The position numbers and the translations under genes were made by a program. A stretch of DNA of 64,000 nt. Origin: Palsa-883 sp963847615. GTDB lineage: Bacteria; Pseudomonadota; Alphaproteobacteria; Acetobacterales; Acetobacteraceae. The notes under the pieces were generated by a model. It saw nothing but the letters and a program-made list of their open reading frames with translations. It did not search any database and had not been told where the DNA came from. Shown here one piece after another: positions 17,088-26,354 of this stretch (within the stretch, counting starts at the first letter, position 1; each line of letters opens with the position of its first letter). Location of the stretch: positions 1 through 64,000 of the forward strand of contig CAWKAN010000025.1 of NCBI GenBank assembly GCA_963847615.1, in the 5' to 3' direction.

Positions 17088-17612
17088 ATGCGCGTGAACT
17101 ATCTCACCGATGAGGTGAAATCCGTCATCGGTGCGCACAACGGCCCGGTCCTCGCCTACCATCCGGTGGAGGCGAGCGAGGTGCGCCGCTTCTTCCAGGC
17201 CACCATGGACCCGTCCCCACGCTACTGGGACGAAGCCTGGGCGCGCACCAGCCGCTATGGCGGATTGGTTGCGCCGCCGGCGTTCCCGCCGCTGGCGTTC
17301 CGCCGCGCGCCGACCGATCCGGACCCGCTGGACCGCATGACCGAGCCCGACTTCGACGGCATGGTACGCAGCTTCCGCGGCCTGCCGCCGGTGAAGGTGC
17401 CGCTGCCGCGCCTGCTGAACGGCGGCTACGAGTATGAATTCTACCGCTATGCCAGGATCGGCGAGCGGATCTACCGCAGCAGCACCTATCTCGACATCTA
17501 CCAGCGCGAGGGGCGCAGCGGGCCGATGGTGTTCGTCATCGCCGCCGACATGTTCAACACCGACAACAACGTGCCGCTGATCACCGTCACCACCACCACC
17601 ATCCTGCGCTGA
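17088..17612 (+). CDS. FAS1-like dehydratase (MaoC N-terminal domain), subunit of a hydratase pair
   Basis: The 174-residue protein is a hot-dog-fold domain of the MaoC_dehydrat_N type: FFQATMDPSPRYWDEAWARTSRYGGLVAPPAF near residue 35, then LNGGYEYEFYRYARIGERIYRSSTYLDIYQREG. It pairs with the next gene, 13 bp downstream, which carries the other half of a two-domain enoyl-CoA hydratase. The same gene pair recurs at 34370-35470. The reaction is probably hydration of an enoyl-CoA made by a neighbouring acyl-CoA dehydrogenase. Confidence 0.82.
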   Translation: MRVNYLTDEVKSVIGAHNGPVLAYHPVEASEVRRFFQATMDPSPRYWDEAWARTSRYGGLVAPPAFPPLAFRRAPTDPDPLDRMTEPDFDGMVRSFRGLPPVKVPLPRLLNGGYEYEFYRYARIGERIYRSSTYLDIYQREGRSGPMVFVIAADMFNTDNNVPLITVTTTTILR

Positions 17613-17625
17613 AGGAGATCGCGCA

Positions 17626-18111
17626 ATGAGCGGCATCTATTACGAGGACGTCACCGTCGGGCAGGACATCCCGAACGTCGTCAAGGGGCCGATGAGCACG
17701 GCGCACATCATGCGCTGGTCCGCGGCGACGGAAAACTGGCACCGCATCCATTACGATTGGAAATTCGCCACCCAGCACGACAAGCTGCCGGACGTCATGG
17801 TCAACGGCTCGTGGAAGCAGCACGTGCTGATCCAGTTGCTCACCGACTGGGTGGGCGAGAGCGGCTGGCTGTGGAAGATCGGCTTCCAGTTTCGCGGCAT
17901 GAACGTACCGGGCGAGCTGCTGACCGCCTGGGGACAGGTCACCGCCAAGGAGATTCGCGGCCCCTACGGCGTGGTCCGGCTCAGCATCGGGTTGCGCAAC
18001 GACACGGCGGTCGAAGGTACGCCCGGCACCGCAACGGTGGTGCTGGCGTGCCGCGGCGGGCCGGCGGTGCCGTACCCGTTCGACCCGGCCTGCCTCGGCG
18101 CGGCGGCGTGA
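17626..18111 (+). CDS. MaoC-like hydratase, second subunit of the pair
   Basis: The 161-residue hot-dog protein begins MSGIYYEDVTVGQDIPN. It has the catalytic-loop equivalent RWSAATENWHRIHYDWKFA near residue 30, followed by VNGSWKQHVL and WLWKIGFQFRGMNVPGELL. The classic D-x-N-P-x-H of MaoC hydratases appears as E-N-W-H-R-I-H, as in the related gene at 34370, where the segment is also IENWHRIHYD. GGAG precedes the start. It probably forms a heterodimer with the product of the preceding gene. Confidence 0.82.
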   Translation: MSGIYYEDVTVGQDIPNVVKGPMSTAHIMRWSAATENWHRIHYDWKFATQHDKLPDVMVNGSWKQHVLIQLLTDWVGESGWLWKIGFQFRGMNVPGELLTAWGQVTAKEIRGPYGVVRLSIGLRNDTAVEGTPGTATVVLACRGGPAVPYPFDPACLGAAA

Positions 18112-18259
18112 CATCCCGCCCGGCCCTGCTATCATGCGACGTTGTCGTGAGGCCCGCGCACCGCATCCCCTTCGGTGCGGCAAGTCCGTGAGCTGAACGC
18201 GGTGCGCCGGGACGGTTCAGCGATGTTGACGCCAGGACAGCAGCGGAAAGGATCAGACC

Positions 18260-19603
18260 ATGCCCCTCACCCAAGCGCTCGGCCAGTTCGTGGCCGACCT
18301 GTCACCGAACCGATTGCCGGAGGAAGCGGCGCGCATCGCCCGCCTCGGCTTCATCGACTGCATCGGCACGATGATTGTCGGGCGCAGCGAGCCCTGCGCA
18401 CAGATCCTCAAGGGCGTGCTGGCGCCGCCGGCCGGTCCGGCGACGCTGTATTTCAGCGGTGAACCCAGCCCGGGGCCCGAGGCCGGCTGGATCAACGGCA
18501 CCGCGGCGCATGCGCTCGACTACGACGACGTGGCGCTGCGCGGCCATCCCTCCACCGTGCTGGTGCCGGCGATCCTGGCGGAGGCCGAGGTGCTTGGCGC
18601 CACCGGCCAGGACATGATCGTTGCCTATGTGGCGGGCTACGAGACCTGGGCCGAGCTGGTGCGCCGCGACGCGCCGCTGTACCACCAGAAGGGCTGGCAC
18701 CCCACCGGCATCTTCGGCGCCGTCGGCGCCGCCGCGGCCTGCGCCAAGCTGCGCAAGCTGGACGCCACGCGCACGGCGACCGCGATCGCGCTGGGCGCCT
18801 CGCAGAGCGCCGGCATCATGGCGAATTTCGGCACCATGACGAAGCCGTTCCACGCCGGCCGTTCGGCGCACGCCGGCATCATGGCCGCGCGCCTGGCGGA
18901 GGCCGGCTTCACCGCCAACACCGACGCGCTGGAACATCCGCAGGGCTTCCTCAGCGCGGTGTCGCCGACCGGCACGCCCGATCGTGCGGGCGACGGCAAG
19001 CTGGGCGAGGACTGGGCGATCGTCCAGCACGGGCTCAGCATCAAGAAGTATCCCGCCTGCTATGGCACGCACCGCGCCATCGACGGCATGCTTGATCTGT
19101 TGGCGGAACATCCGGTGAAGCCCGAGGACGTGCGCAAGGTGTCGGTGCACTTCGGCGCCTTCACTTCCAAGGTGCTGCGCAACCGCCAGCCGGACACCGG
19201 GCTTGCCGCGAAGTTCAGCATGGAGTTCGCCATGGCGAGCGGCCTGATCGCGCACCGCGTCAGCCTGGCCGAGCTGACCGATCCGTTCGTGCAGCGCAAG
19301 GACGTGCAGGACATGATGCGCCGCGTGGAGCGCGACCTGACGGAGGAGACCGACGCGGCGAACCCGGGTTCGTCACCGTACGAGCAGGTGCGGATCGAAC
19401 TGACGTCGGGACGGGTGATCGAGGGGCCGCGGGTGACGCGGGCGCGCGGTCACGCCGAACGGCCGCTGAGCGAACAGCAACTGCACGACAAGTTCGTGGA
19501 CTGCCTGACCGCTGGCGGCTCGGCGATCCCGGCGGAGACGTTGTTCGCCCGCTTGCAGGCGATGCCGTCGGTCACGGCGCGCGAGTTGACCGCGATCCAC
19601 TGA
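18260..19603 (+). CDS. MmgE/PrpD family protein
   Basis: The 447-residue protein starts MPLTQALGQFVADL and shows the all-helical first domain (GFIDCIGTMIVGR, then NGTAAHALDYDDVALRGHPS near residue 80). The family segment KGWHPTGIFGAVGAAAACAK lies near 145, FGTMTKPFHAGRSAHAG near 190 and KKYPACYGTHRAIDGM near 255. Relatives include 2-methylcitrate dehydratase and iminodisuccinate epimerase; many members are uncharacterised. Position after the hydratase pair suggests a role in the same acid-degradation pathway. AAAGG lies 10 bases before the ATG. Confidence 0.88.
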   Translation: MPLTQALGQFVADLSPNRLPEEAARIARLGFIDCIGTMIVGRSEPCAQILKGVLAPPAGPATLYFSGEPSPGPEAGWINGTAAHALDYDDVALRGHPSTVLVPAILAEAEVLGATGQDMIVAYVAGYETWAELVRRDAPLYHQKGWHPTGIFGAVGAAAACAKLRKLDATRTATAIALGASQSAGIMANFGTMTKPFHAGRSAHAGIMAARLAEAGFTANTDALEHPQGFLSAVSPTGTPDRAGDGKLGEDWAIVQHGLSIKKYPACYGTHRAIDGMLDLLAEHPVKPEDVRKVSVHFGAFTSKVLRNRQPDTGLAAKFSMEFAMASGLIAHRVSLAELTDPFVQRKDVQDMMRRVERDLTEETDAANPGSSPYEQVRIELTSGRVIEGPRVTRARGHAERPLSEQQLHDKFVDCLTAGGSAIPAETLFARLQAMPSVTARELTAIH

Positions 19604-19680
19604 GCTTGGGGTGGGGCTGCCGCGGCACAGGTGAGGGCGTGCCGCTTGCACCCCCCGCACCCGTCTCGCTGCGCTCGCCG

Positions 19681-19706
19681 ACCTCTCCCGCAAGGGCGGG
19701 AGAGGT
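19681..19706. terminator. Hairpin between convergent genes
   Basis: ACCTCTCCCG, a six-base loop and CGGGAGAGGT form a perfect 10-bp stem between the PrpD gene (plus) and the MFS gene (minus). There is no long T run, so it could be a bidirectional transcription end or an extragenic palindromic repeat. Confidence 0.45.
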
Positions 19707-19728
19707 GTACGAAAGTCCAGAACCTACG

Positions 19729-21100
19729 CTAACGGCTGCGAACCGGGACGACGGCGAGCGAGGGGCTGACCACCTCCAGCGACCGCCCCGTGGTGGACGG
19801 GCCCAACGCGTAGACCAGGCCGCGCGCGATGTAGCAGCCGGCGATGAAGGTGAAGACCGCCACATAGCCCAGCTGCGAGAACACCGCCGCCACGACGAAC
19901 GGCCCGCCGACATTGGCGACCCGGCCGATGCCGTAGGTGATCCCGTTGCCCTGTGAGCGCAGCTCCGTCGGATAGAGCTCCGAGGCATAGGTATAGCTGC
20001 TGACCGTGGCAGCCTGCAGTCCCATCACCACCAGCGAGCCCAGCAGCATGATCAGGAGCGGATTGTCGCTGAGCCCGAACATGATGCCGCAAGATGCGAC
20101 GAACACCGAGATGCCGACGTTGAACCATTTGCGCTCGAAACGTTCAACCAGGTCCGCGGCGATCAGGGCGCCGATCGGATTGCACAGCGCCATCACGCTC
20201 GTATAGGTCAGCGACCTGACGACGGTGATGCCGTGCTGGAACAGCAGCGTCGGCACCCAGGAGAAGAAGCCGTAGAACCCGACGGTGCCGAGGATCGATA
20301 CGGTGGTGAGCAGAATGGTGCGGGCCGAGATAACGCTCTTGCAGCAGGCCGCCGTAGCCGGCCCTGGCATGGCGCGGCGGCTCGACGACCGGGGCCAGCG
20401 GCGGCAGGATCGCGCCCTCCGCCGCGGCGATGCGCTCCAGCGCGTCCAGCGCGGCATCGGCTTCCTCGGTGCGATGGTGGCTGCGCAGCCAGCGCGGCGA
20501 TTCCGGGATGCGCACGGCGTAGACCAGCGCCAGGATGCCCAGGCCGCCCCAGATGAAGATCAGCCGCCAGCCCCAGGGCGCCAGGGGCACGACGAAGCGC
20601 GACACCCAGGCGGTGGCGGGAATGCCGAGCAGGCCGATCGTCATCACCAGGCCCATGGTGCGCCCGCGCCGGCCGGCCGGGAAGAACTCGGTGATATAGG
20701 TGTTGGCGATCACCGTCATGGCGGACAGACCGATGCCGGTGACGAAGCGCGCCGCGGCGAGCGAAACCACGTCCCACGCCAGCGCGTTGAGCATAGAAAA
20801 TCCGGCATAGAGCAGCAGGGAATAGATCAGCCCGCGCTTGCGTCCGATCCGGTCGGCCACCAGGCCGCCGAACACCGCGCCGAGGAACATGCCGCCGAAG
20901 CTCGCCGAGGTGATCAGCGCCACGGTGCCGACCGTGATGCCCCAGTACTTGATCACTGCGGGCGCGGCGTAGGCAAAGGTGTTGAGGTCGCCGAGCTCGA
21001 AGAAATAGGCGAAGGCCAGGGCCAGGAAGACGGTACGGTGCACCGAGGTCATCGGCAGGCGTTCGAGCCTGGCACTGATGCTGGTCGTGGTGCTGGTCAT
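19729..21100 (-). pseudogene. MFS transporter, one frameshift
   Basis: From the ATG at 21100 the protein reads as a 12-helix MFS symporter of the aromatic-acid/sugar type: VADRIGRKRGLIYSLLLYAG near residue 85 and the central-loop motif RIPESPRWLRSHHRTEEAD near 215. At about 20326 the frame breaks after GGLLQERYLG. The other frame continues ARTILLTTVSILGTVGFYGF, then FERKWFNVGISVF and ASELYPTELRSQGNGITYG to a stop at 19729. Both halves keep strong family similarity, so one indel separates an otherwise complete gene. It was probably the uptake system for the acid degraded by the neighbouring genes. Confidence 0.8.
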
Positions 21101-21258
21101 GGCGTTTCCTCGTTTTTATTCTGGTTTCGCAAGATCGCAACTCGCCCGGACGTGCCTTGGCCCGGAGGCGCCGCAGCCCGAACGCGCCACAGGCCGGCGC
21201 GCCACGGATCGTGTCGGGCAACCACAGTGTCAGGATCGGCGGCGACCTCCGGGCGGTT

Positions 21259-22467
21259 TCATTCCTGGATCGTGTCAAGGCCGATCGCGCCGCTGGCGGC
21301 CAGCTCGGCGATCTCGGCCGCGCTGTAGCCCAACCCGCGCAGCACTTGTGCGGTATGCTCGCCGAGGCGCGGCGGCGGCAGCGTGACGGCGCCGGGGGTT
21401 TCGGTGAATTTCAGCGGCAGGCCGGCCATGCGGATCGGCCCGGCGCCGGGCACGTCCAGCTCGACCACCATCTCGCGCGCGGCCACCTGCGCCTCGGCGG
21501 CGATCTGCGCGACATTGTTGACCGGCGTGGCCGGCACGTGGCGCCCCCGCAGCCGCTCCTCCCAGTGCCGCACCGGCTGTTCGCCCAGCACGGCGTGGAT
21601 CATGTCGATCAGCAGGTCGCGGTTCTCGGCGCGCGCGCCGGCGGTGTGGAAGCGCGGATCGTCGGCCCATTCGGGATGCACCAGCGCCGCGCAGAAGTCC
21701 CGCCACATGCGCGGGTTGAAGGCGGCGATGACGATCCAGTCGTCGGCGGCGCGAAACGCCTGGTAGGGCACGCTGACGCCGCTGCCGCTGCCGCCGCGCT
21801 GCGGCACCTCATCGGTGGCGAAATAGCGCGTCAGGTGGTAGGACAGCATCGCCATCTGGCCTTCCAGCAGCGAGGTATCGACGCGCTGGCCGCGGCCGGT
21901 GCGATGGCGCGCCTCGATCGCCATCAGGATGCCGATCGTTGCCATCATGCCGGCGCCGATATCGGCCACCGACAGGCCCATCTTCGAGGGCGTGCGGTCC
22001 GGCTCGCCGGTGATGCTCATGCCGCCGGTGTAGGCCTGCATGAACAGGTCATTCGCCGGCTCGTCGCGCCGCGGCCCGGTGGCGCCGAAGCCGCTGATCA
22101 GGCAGTAGACCAGCCGCGGATTGATCGCCGCGAGGGAGGCGTAATCCAGCCCGGCCCGCGGCAGCGCCTCGACCCGGTAGTTGCCGAGCAGCACATCGGA
22201 CTCGAGCGCCAGCCGGCGCGCGATGGCGCGGCCGTCGGGGTGCTTCAGGTCGAGTGCGACGCTGCGTTTGTTGCGGTTGGCGGCGGCAAAATAATACGGC
22301 ACCTTGCCATGGAAGTAGGGCGGCCAGGCGCGGCTGTCGTCGCCCACGCCGACGCGTTCGACCTTGATGACCTCGGCCCCGTAGTCCGCCAGCATCATGC
22401 CGCAATAGGGGCCCGCCATGGCGACGGTGAACTCGACGACCTTGATGCCGGACAGCGGCCCACTCAT
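21259..22467 (-). CDS. CaiB/BaiF class III CoA-transferase
   Basis: The 402-residue protein starts MSGPLSGIKVVEFTVAMAGPY. It carries GAEVIKVERVGVGDDSRAW near residue 30, NRNKRSVALDLKHPDGR near 65, CLISGFGATGPRRDEPANDLFMQA near 125 and the catalytic-Asp region LSVADIGAGMMATIGIL near 170. It ends ATPVNNVAQIA and PRLGEHTAQVLRGLGYSAAEI, all typical of formyl-CoA/succinyl-CoA transferase relatives. Its acid substrate is unknown. It is separated from the MFS gene by about 160 bp on the same strand. Confidence 0.9.
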   Translation of the reverse strand: MSGPLSGIKVVEFTVAMAGPYCGMMLADYGAEVIKVERVGVGDDSRAWPPYFHGKVPYYFAAANRNKRSVALDLKHPDGRAIARRLALESDVLLGNYRVEALPRAGLDYASLAAINPRLVYCLISGFGATGPRRDEPANDLFMQAYTGGMSITGEPDRTPSKMGLSVADIGAGMMATIGILMAIEARHRTGRGQRVDTSLLEGQMAMLSYHLTRYFATDEVPQRGGSGSGVSVPYQAFRAADDWIVIAAFNPRMWRDFCAALVHPEWADDPRFHTAGARAENRDLLIDMIHAVLGEQPVRHWEERLRGRHVPATPVNNVAQIAAEAQVAAREMVVELDVPGAGPIRMAGLPLKFTETPGAVTLPPPRLGEHTAQVLRGLGYSAAEIAELAASGAIGLDTIQE

Positions 22468-23029
22468 GTCGGCGCGCTCGCTTTCTTGGTTTGCCACCAC
22501 GCCGGCGCCCGATGGCGCCGACCGGCGGCGGACGTTGCTCCCGAACCGACCGACAGGACCCGCCACGCCCGATCGCAGGCCCAACCGCCCGCGCCGGCGC
22601 CTGGGCGTCCCCCGGGCATGCCTTTGCCGGCGACCTGCCGCGTCATCCAATGGCAGTCTGCACACTCCCGGATACGCAGTTAGGCCGGGTTTGCATCGAT
22701 CGTCAAGCAACCGGGGCGGCCACACCACGCAGGGTATTGCCTGACCCATGGCGGCTCGCGACGGCCGGTCCCCGCGGGATGCCTCATCCCGGTTTTTTTG
22801 TTGGGAATGAAACGATATGCCGGGGCCGGCGCGGACGGGCCGGCGGTGCACCGCCTGGCGCGGCGGGCCAATGCCGGTGCTGCCGGCCAGGTGCCATGGC
22901 TTGCGGCGCGGGCCGGTGCGGAGGAACCTGCACGTCTGCGGCGACGCGATCGCCCGGCGCCTGCAAGGCATCGATGTCGCGGCGTGCCGGCTTCTTGCGT
23001 GAACAGCATGTACCAGGTGAAACCGGACC
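22468..23029. other. Intergenic region between divergent genes
   Basis: About 560 bp between a minus-strand CoA-transferase and the plus-strand UGSC-like gene. Open frames are GC-driven and unlike known proteins. A T run (GGTTTTTTTGTTGGG, about 22791-22805) is unusual here but has no clear hairpin. I see no promoter that I can defend. Confidence 0.35.
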
Positions 23030-24670
23030 ATGAGCACGGACGTGACAACCCCGGCGGCCAACACGCAGGCGGCGGACGCGCCTGGTGATCTGATCGACCC
23101 ACGCGGCAGCGGGTTCGATGCGCCCGTGCGGCCGGCGCCGCGCCTGGCCGGGCTGGATGGTCGGCGCGTGCTGCTGCTCGACAACGGCAAGCTCGCTGCC
23201 ACCATCGGGGCCAACGCCGTACTGGCCGAGGCGCTGCGCACCGGCGTGCCGGAAGCGGTGTGGACGCAGGCCACGATCAACCTGTTGCGCGTTAGACGAT
23301 GCCGACGTCGAGGGGATCGCGGCGGGCCTGATTGCCACCTACCGGCCCGAAGCCTGCATCCTGGCGTTGGCCGATGCCGGCGTGACGGCGCACACCGCCC
23401 TGCTCAGCGTGGCGCTGGAGCGGCGCGGTGTTCCGACGGTCATGCTGGCGACGCCGCTCGGCGCCGGGCTGGGCGCGGCGATTTTCCGCGCCCGCGCGCC
23501 GGGCCTTGAGGTGGTCGTGCTCGAGACCGTTCGCACCGACCGCCAGGACCAGGTTCTGGCGCTGGTCGCCGCGGCGTTGCCGCGCATCCGCGCGGTCGCT
23601 GACCCACGCCGCGCCGCCGGCGGCGGTGGAGCGGCAGACGCTGTTCCCGCCCGCTTCGGTCGCGCGATGGGCCGGCGCGGCGGCGGACATGGCATCGTTC
23701 CAGGACTGGGCCGAGCAGGCCGGGATCGGCGATGGGCTGCCGCTGATCCCGCCGACCGCAGCGTCGGTTGCGGCGCATCTGGCCACGCGTGGCGGTGGAC
23801 GCGGATACGCCGGTGTATGGGCCGGCGCTGACCTCGGGGCGGACGCTGCTGGTGCGCGACGCCGCCGCCAATGCCGCCATGGCCGGCTGTCCGCCGCGCG
23901 GCTTCCCGGTGGTGCTCGCGGCGCTGCGCGCGATGGCCAGGCCGGGCTACCGCCTGTCGCAGGCCGCGATCACCACGCACCCGTCCGGCAACGCGATCAT
24001 TCTTTCCGGCGTCGATCCGGCAACGTACGGCCTGTCGGCCGGCCCCGGCTGCCTCGGGCCGGGCCATCGCGGCAATGCCTGCGTCGGACGCGCGGTGTCG
24101 CTCAGCGTGCTGCATCTGTTCGGCGCCCGCCCGGGCGAGGCCGACCTGACCATCTTCGGCTCGCCGGCGGAGTTCACCTATTGCACCGCCGAAGCGCCCG
24201 GCGCCGGCGCGTGGCCCGCGCTGGCGAGCGAGTTGGGCGACGGCCACGCGGGCGTGTTCGTCCTGAAGGCCGAGTCACCGCGCAACATCCTGGAAAGCCT
24301 GAAGCTGACGCCGGAAGCGCTGTGCGACGCGATCGCCGAGGCGGCGGTCTCGCTGTGCTCGAACAACAGCTTCGTTCCCGGCGAGCTGCTGGTCTTCCTC
24401 AACCCCGAGCACGCCGCCCTGTTCGTCTCCGCCGGCTGGACGCGGCAGGACCTGGCGTCGGCGATCCACCACCTGGCGCGGCTCGCGCGCCAGCGTGTCA
24501 CGGGACGTGGCGTGGGCCCGATCCGGCCGCGCTACATGGACGCGCTCGACCAATTGCCGGTGACGCGATCGCCCGCCGACGTGCATCTCGTGGTCGCCGG
24601 CGCGGCGGGACCGCAGTCCATGGTGGCCTTGCCATGGGGCTATTCGCGCGGCCAATGGCAAGCCTTGTGA
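23030..24670 (+). pseudogene. UGSC-type two-domain protein of unknown function, three frameshifts
   Basis: The homologous reading starts at the ATG near 23030 (DLIDPRGSGFDAPVRPAPRL, then GRRVLLLDNGKLAATIG). It shifts near 23293 to LDDADVEGIAAGLIATYRP, near 23605 to RQTLFPPASVARWAG and QDWAEQAGIGDGLPLIPP, and near 23790 to VDADTPVYGPALTSGRTLLV. It then runs to GYSRGQWQAL at 24670. The N-terminal domain resembles UGSC-family proteins but lacks the (U/C)GSC motif, having GVTAHTAL there. The C-terminal domain has MAGCPPRGFPVVLAALRAM and FGSPAEFTYC. The reaction is unknown. Either the gene is decayed or it contains three sequencing indels. Confidence 0.6.
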
Positions 24671-24722
24671 GGCCCGCCCCTGAGAGGCCCACCCCTGAGA
24701 GGCCCGCCCCTGAGAGGCCCAC
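24670..24722. repeat. 15-bp tandem repeat
   Basis: The unit AGGCCCGCCCCTGAG (with AGGCCCACCCCTGAG variants) is repeated three and a half times immediately after the stop of the UGSC-like gene. It is a short minisatellite with no known role. Confidence 0.7.
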
Positions 24723-25034
24723 ATGGCGCCGCGCCCCGCGGCGATCCCGGGCGACAGCGAACGAGCCGGTCAGGCGCGCTGGTAGCAACACGTCGGCACT
24801 TTGTTGCGCAACGCTTGCGGCGAAAATCGCCGGTGCGGACGGGCAATTTGAAATGGACGCATGCCAGGGGCACGACGTTCACATGGCTTGCGGTGGCTGA
24901 ATGACCGACGCACGGCGGGCGGGCACGTTGCGTGGCGTGGAGTCCCGTCGTATGGAAATCGGGCGTCTAGGCAGCGATGCGACCCGGCCCGGGACCGGCC
25001 GCATCAGACGGCAGCCGAGGGAGAGGTAACGGAC

Positions 25035-26258
25035 ATGGATTTCGGATATTCGCCCGAACAAGAGGCGCTGCGACGCGACGTCCGCGCCTTCATCGCCGAG
25101 CACATGACCGACGCCGTCCGCGCCGAAATGGACGGGCTGAGCGAGGGCTTCGGCGTCAGCCCCGGCCGGCATACCGGCGCCTTGATCAATGACCTGTTCA
25201 AGAAGATCGGCGCGCGCGGCTGGCTGGGGATCAGCTATCCGAAGGAATACGGCGGCCAGGGCGGCGACCGCATGACGCAATATATCGTCGAGGAGGAGTT
25301 CGCCCGGGTCAACATCTCCCTCGGCCTGGGCGGCAGCGGCGCGCCGGCGATCCTGGCCGCCGGCACCGACGAGCAGAAGCGGCACTTCATCCCGAAGCTG
25401 ATCAGCGGCGAGTTTTCCTTCGCGCTCGGCTTCACCGAGCCACACGCCGGCGCCGACCTGGCGTCGCTGCAATGCCGGGCGGTGCGCGATGGCGACGACT
25501 ACGTCATCAACGGGCAGAAGATGTACACCTCGGCGGCGCACATGGCGACGCACATGTACCTGATGGCGCGGACCAACCCCAATCTGCCCAAGCACCGCGG
25601 CATCTCGATCTTCCTGTTCCCGATGGACACGCCGGGCATCACGGTTCGCCCGTTGTGGACCATCCAGAACGATCCGCCGGCGCCGATCGGCACCACCTAT
25701 GGCACGCCGCGCACCAACGAAACGTTCTTCGACGACGTGCGCATCCCCGCAAGCTGCATGCTGGGCAAGGAGAACGAAGGCTGGCGCGTCGGCGCGCTGG
25801 GGCTGAACCTCGATCGCGTCGGCGCCGCGCGCTACCTGATCTCGGTGCGGCGCGACGAGGACATCGTGAACTTCGTCAAGTCGAACCGGTTCGACGGCTA
25901 TTCCCCGGCGAGCGAGCCGGCGATCCGCGACAAGATCGCCGAACTGTGGATCGAGGCGCAGGTGTGCCGGCTGATGACCATGCGCAGCATGTCGATCGTC
26001 GAGCATGGCGGCAACTTCACCTATGAAGGCTCGGCCGAAAAGGTGTGGGCGCCGGAACATGGCGTGCGGACCACCGAGGCGATCAGCCAGATGCTCGGCC
26101 CCTATGCCCAGTTGCTGAGCGGCTCGCCGCACGCGGTCGAGCGCGGCGTGTTCGCGCACAACCTGATGGGCGCGTTCCAGTCCGGCATCAACCACGGCAG
26201 CACGCAGGTGATGCGCGACCAGGTCGCGCGCCGCGGCCTCGACATGCCGCGGAAGTGA
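25035..26258 (+). CDS. Acyl-CoA dehydrogenase
   Basis: The 407-residue protein starts MDFGYSPEQEALRRDVRAFI. It has ISYPKEYGGQGGDRMTQYI near residue 70, the FAD/substrate segment LGFTEPHAGADLASLQCRA near 135, INGQKMYTSAAHMATHMYL near 160 and a C-terminal helical domain with FTYEGSAEKVWAPEHGVR. The start follows GAGAGG. A second acyl-CoA dehydrogenase lies 97 bp downstream on the same strand. Such tandem pairs often form heteromeric enzymes for branched, sterol-like or cyclic substrates; that is an inference here. Confidence 0.9.
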   Translation: MDFGYSPEQEALRRDVRAFIAEHMTDAVRAEMDGLSEGFGVSPGRHTGALINDLFKKIGARGWLGISYPKEYGGQGGDRMTQYIVEEEFARVNISLGLGGSGAPAILAAGTDEQKRHFIPKLISGEFSFALGFTEPHAGADLASLQCRAVRDGDDYVINGQKMYTSAAHMATHMYLMARTNPNLPKHRGISIFLFPMDTPGITVRPLWTIQNDPPAPIGTTYGTPRTNETFFDDVRIPASCMLGKENEGWRVGALGLNLDRVGAARYLISVRRDEDIVNFVKSNRFDGYSPASEPAIRDKIAELWIEAQVCRLMTMRSMSIVEHGGNFTYEGSAEKVWAPEHGVRTTEAISQMLGPYAQLLSGSPHAVERGVFAHNLMGAFQSGINHGSTQVMRDQVARRGLDMPRK

Positions 26259-26354
26259 CGCCGGCGACATGCGGGCAATGGATTGATAACGGACTGAACG
26301 CCAAGTGCCGCGAACCCTGAGCCAGCCGGTTTGCCGCGCCGTGGAGGAAGCACA

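Noticed and set aside
22791..22805. T run as an intrinsic terminator
   Set aside because: No stable GC stem precedes it on either strand.
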